Below, piece after piece: positions 63,844 to 64,000 of a DNA stretch of 64,000 nt (position 1 is the stretch's first letter; each line of letters begins with the position of its first letter). Under the pieces are notes generated by a model that saw only the letters and a program-made list of their open reading frames with translations, searched no databases and was not told the origin of the DNA. The position numbers and the translations under genes were made by a program. The DNA comes from Clostridium sp. C105KSO13 (lineage in GTDB: Bacteria; Bacillota; Clostridia; Lachnospirales; Lachnospiraceae): the NCBI RefSeq assembly GCF_001517425.1, contig NZ_FBWL01000166.1, forward strand, positions 1 to 64,000, given 5' to 3'.

Positions 63844-64000
63844 ATGAAATTTATTCACATTGCCGATGTGCATTTGGGAGCAGAGCCAGATGCCGGGGAG
63901 GCATACAGTAAAGGACGTCCACGGGAACTGTGGGATACTTTTTCGCGCATTATAGCATTATGTGAGGAAGAGAAAACAGATGTTTTGCTGATTGCAGGTG
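63844..64000 (+). CDS. SbcD-like metallophosphoesterase, partial at the window end
   Basis: The open frame starts at ATG 63844 after GGAGGAG and runs off the window. It begins MKFIHIADVHLGAEPD, with the DxH metal motif of Mre11/SbcD-type phosphoesterases, and continues with a helix and VLLIAG. Full-length relatives repair DNA ends with SbcC. Only about 52 residues are visible, so YhaO-type relatives are not excluded. Confidence 0.8.
   Translation, partial: MKFIHIADVHLGAEPDAGEAYSKGRPRELWDTFSRIIALCEEEKTDVLLIAG

Overview
The window looks like chromosomal DNA of a low-to-medium G+C, spore-lineage Firmicute of the gut Lachnospiraceae type. The grounds are textbook sigma-A promoters, strong AGGAGG ribosome binding sites, a MecA-like adaptor, BofA, a Clostridia-style Tad pilus locus with DUF5702 and DUF6382 proteins, and a TnpX/TnpW-type mobile element. 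No rRNA, tRNA or CRISPR array was seen.

Layout. 0.4-2.4 kb: a secreted NlpC/P60 hydrolase, an AT-rich spacer with three perfect DnaA boxes, and a DUF1858 gene. 2.38-17.36 kb: a 15-kb integrated element. It carries a type I restriction-modification operon with two extra small genes inside it, an XRE repressor facing an excisionase-like gene, a primase/helicase followed by an iteron-like array, a lone HK97-type major capsid protein, TnpW and a large serine recombinase. It has split a symmetrical two-way terminator that once served the convergent DUF1858 and mecA genes. 17.4-24.7 kb: mecA, cell-wall enzymes (GH18, amidase), a Sua5 protein fused to a degenerate phosphatase domain, upp, dCMP deaminase and bofA. 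24.9-33.2 kb: a Tad/Flp pilus operon, with a 27-bp inverted repeat around the start of a tadE-like gene. 33.3-41.3 kb: rhomboid protease, soluble histidine kinase, HIT protein, sigma factor, murG, a TSCPD protein, pgi and an FHA protein. 41.5-52.7 kb: aconitase-family hydratase, a sigma factor with a membrane beta-propeller partner, a P5C-dehydrogenase-like enzyme, tatD, rsmA, citrate synthase and a lipase-like hydrolase. 52.7-53.1 kb: two tandem sibling small-RNA-like genes with a C-rich motif. 53.2-64 kb: a GH25-LysM protein lacking its catalytic acids, a two-component system, a methyltransferase, a propeller/C39-like surface protein, queT with a structured leader, asnS and the start of an SbcD-like gene.

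How it fits together. The element combines integration (TnpX-like recombinase), a repressor/excision switch, its own replication module and a capsid gene, but has no relaxase, terminase, portal or tail. This suggests a phage-satellite-like or mobilizable element that carries defence cargo. Most of the rest is housekeeping plus envelope biology. Several envelope or regulatory proteins have lost catalytic residues: the LMW-phosphatase domain, the GH25 domain and possibly the C39-like domain.

All functions come from reading translated sequence and motifs by eye. No database search was run.
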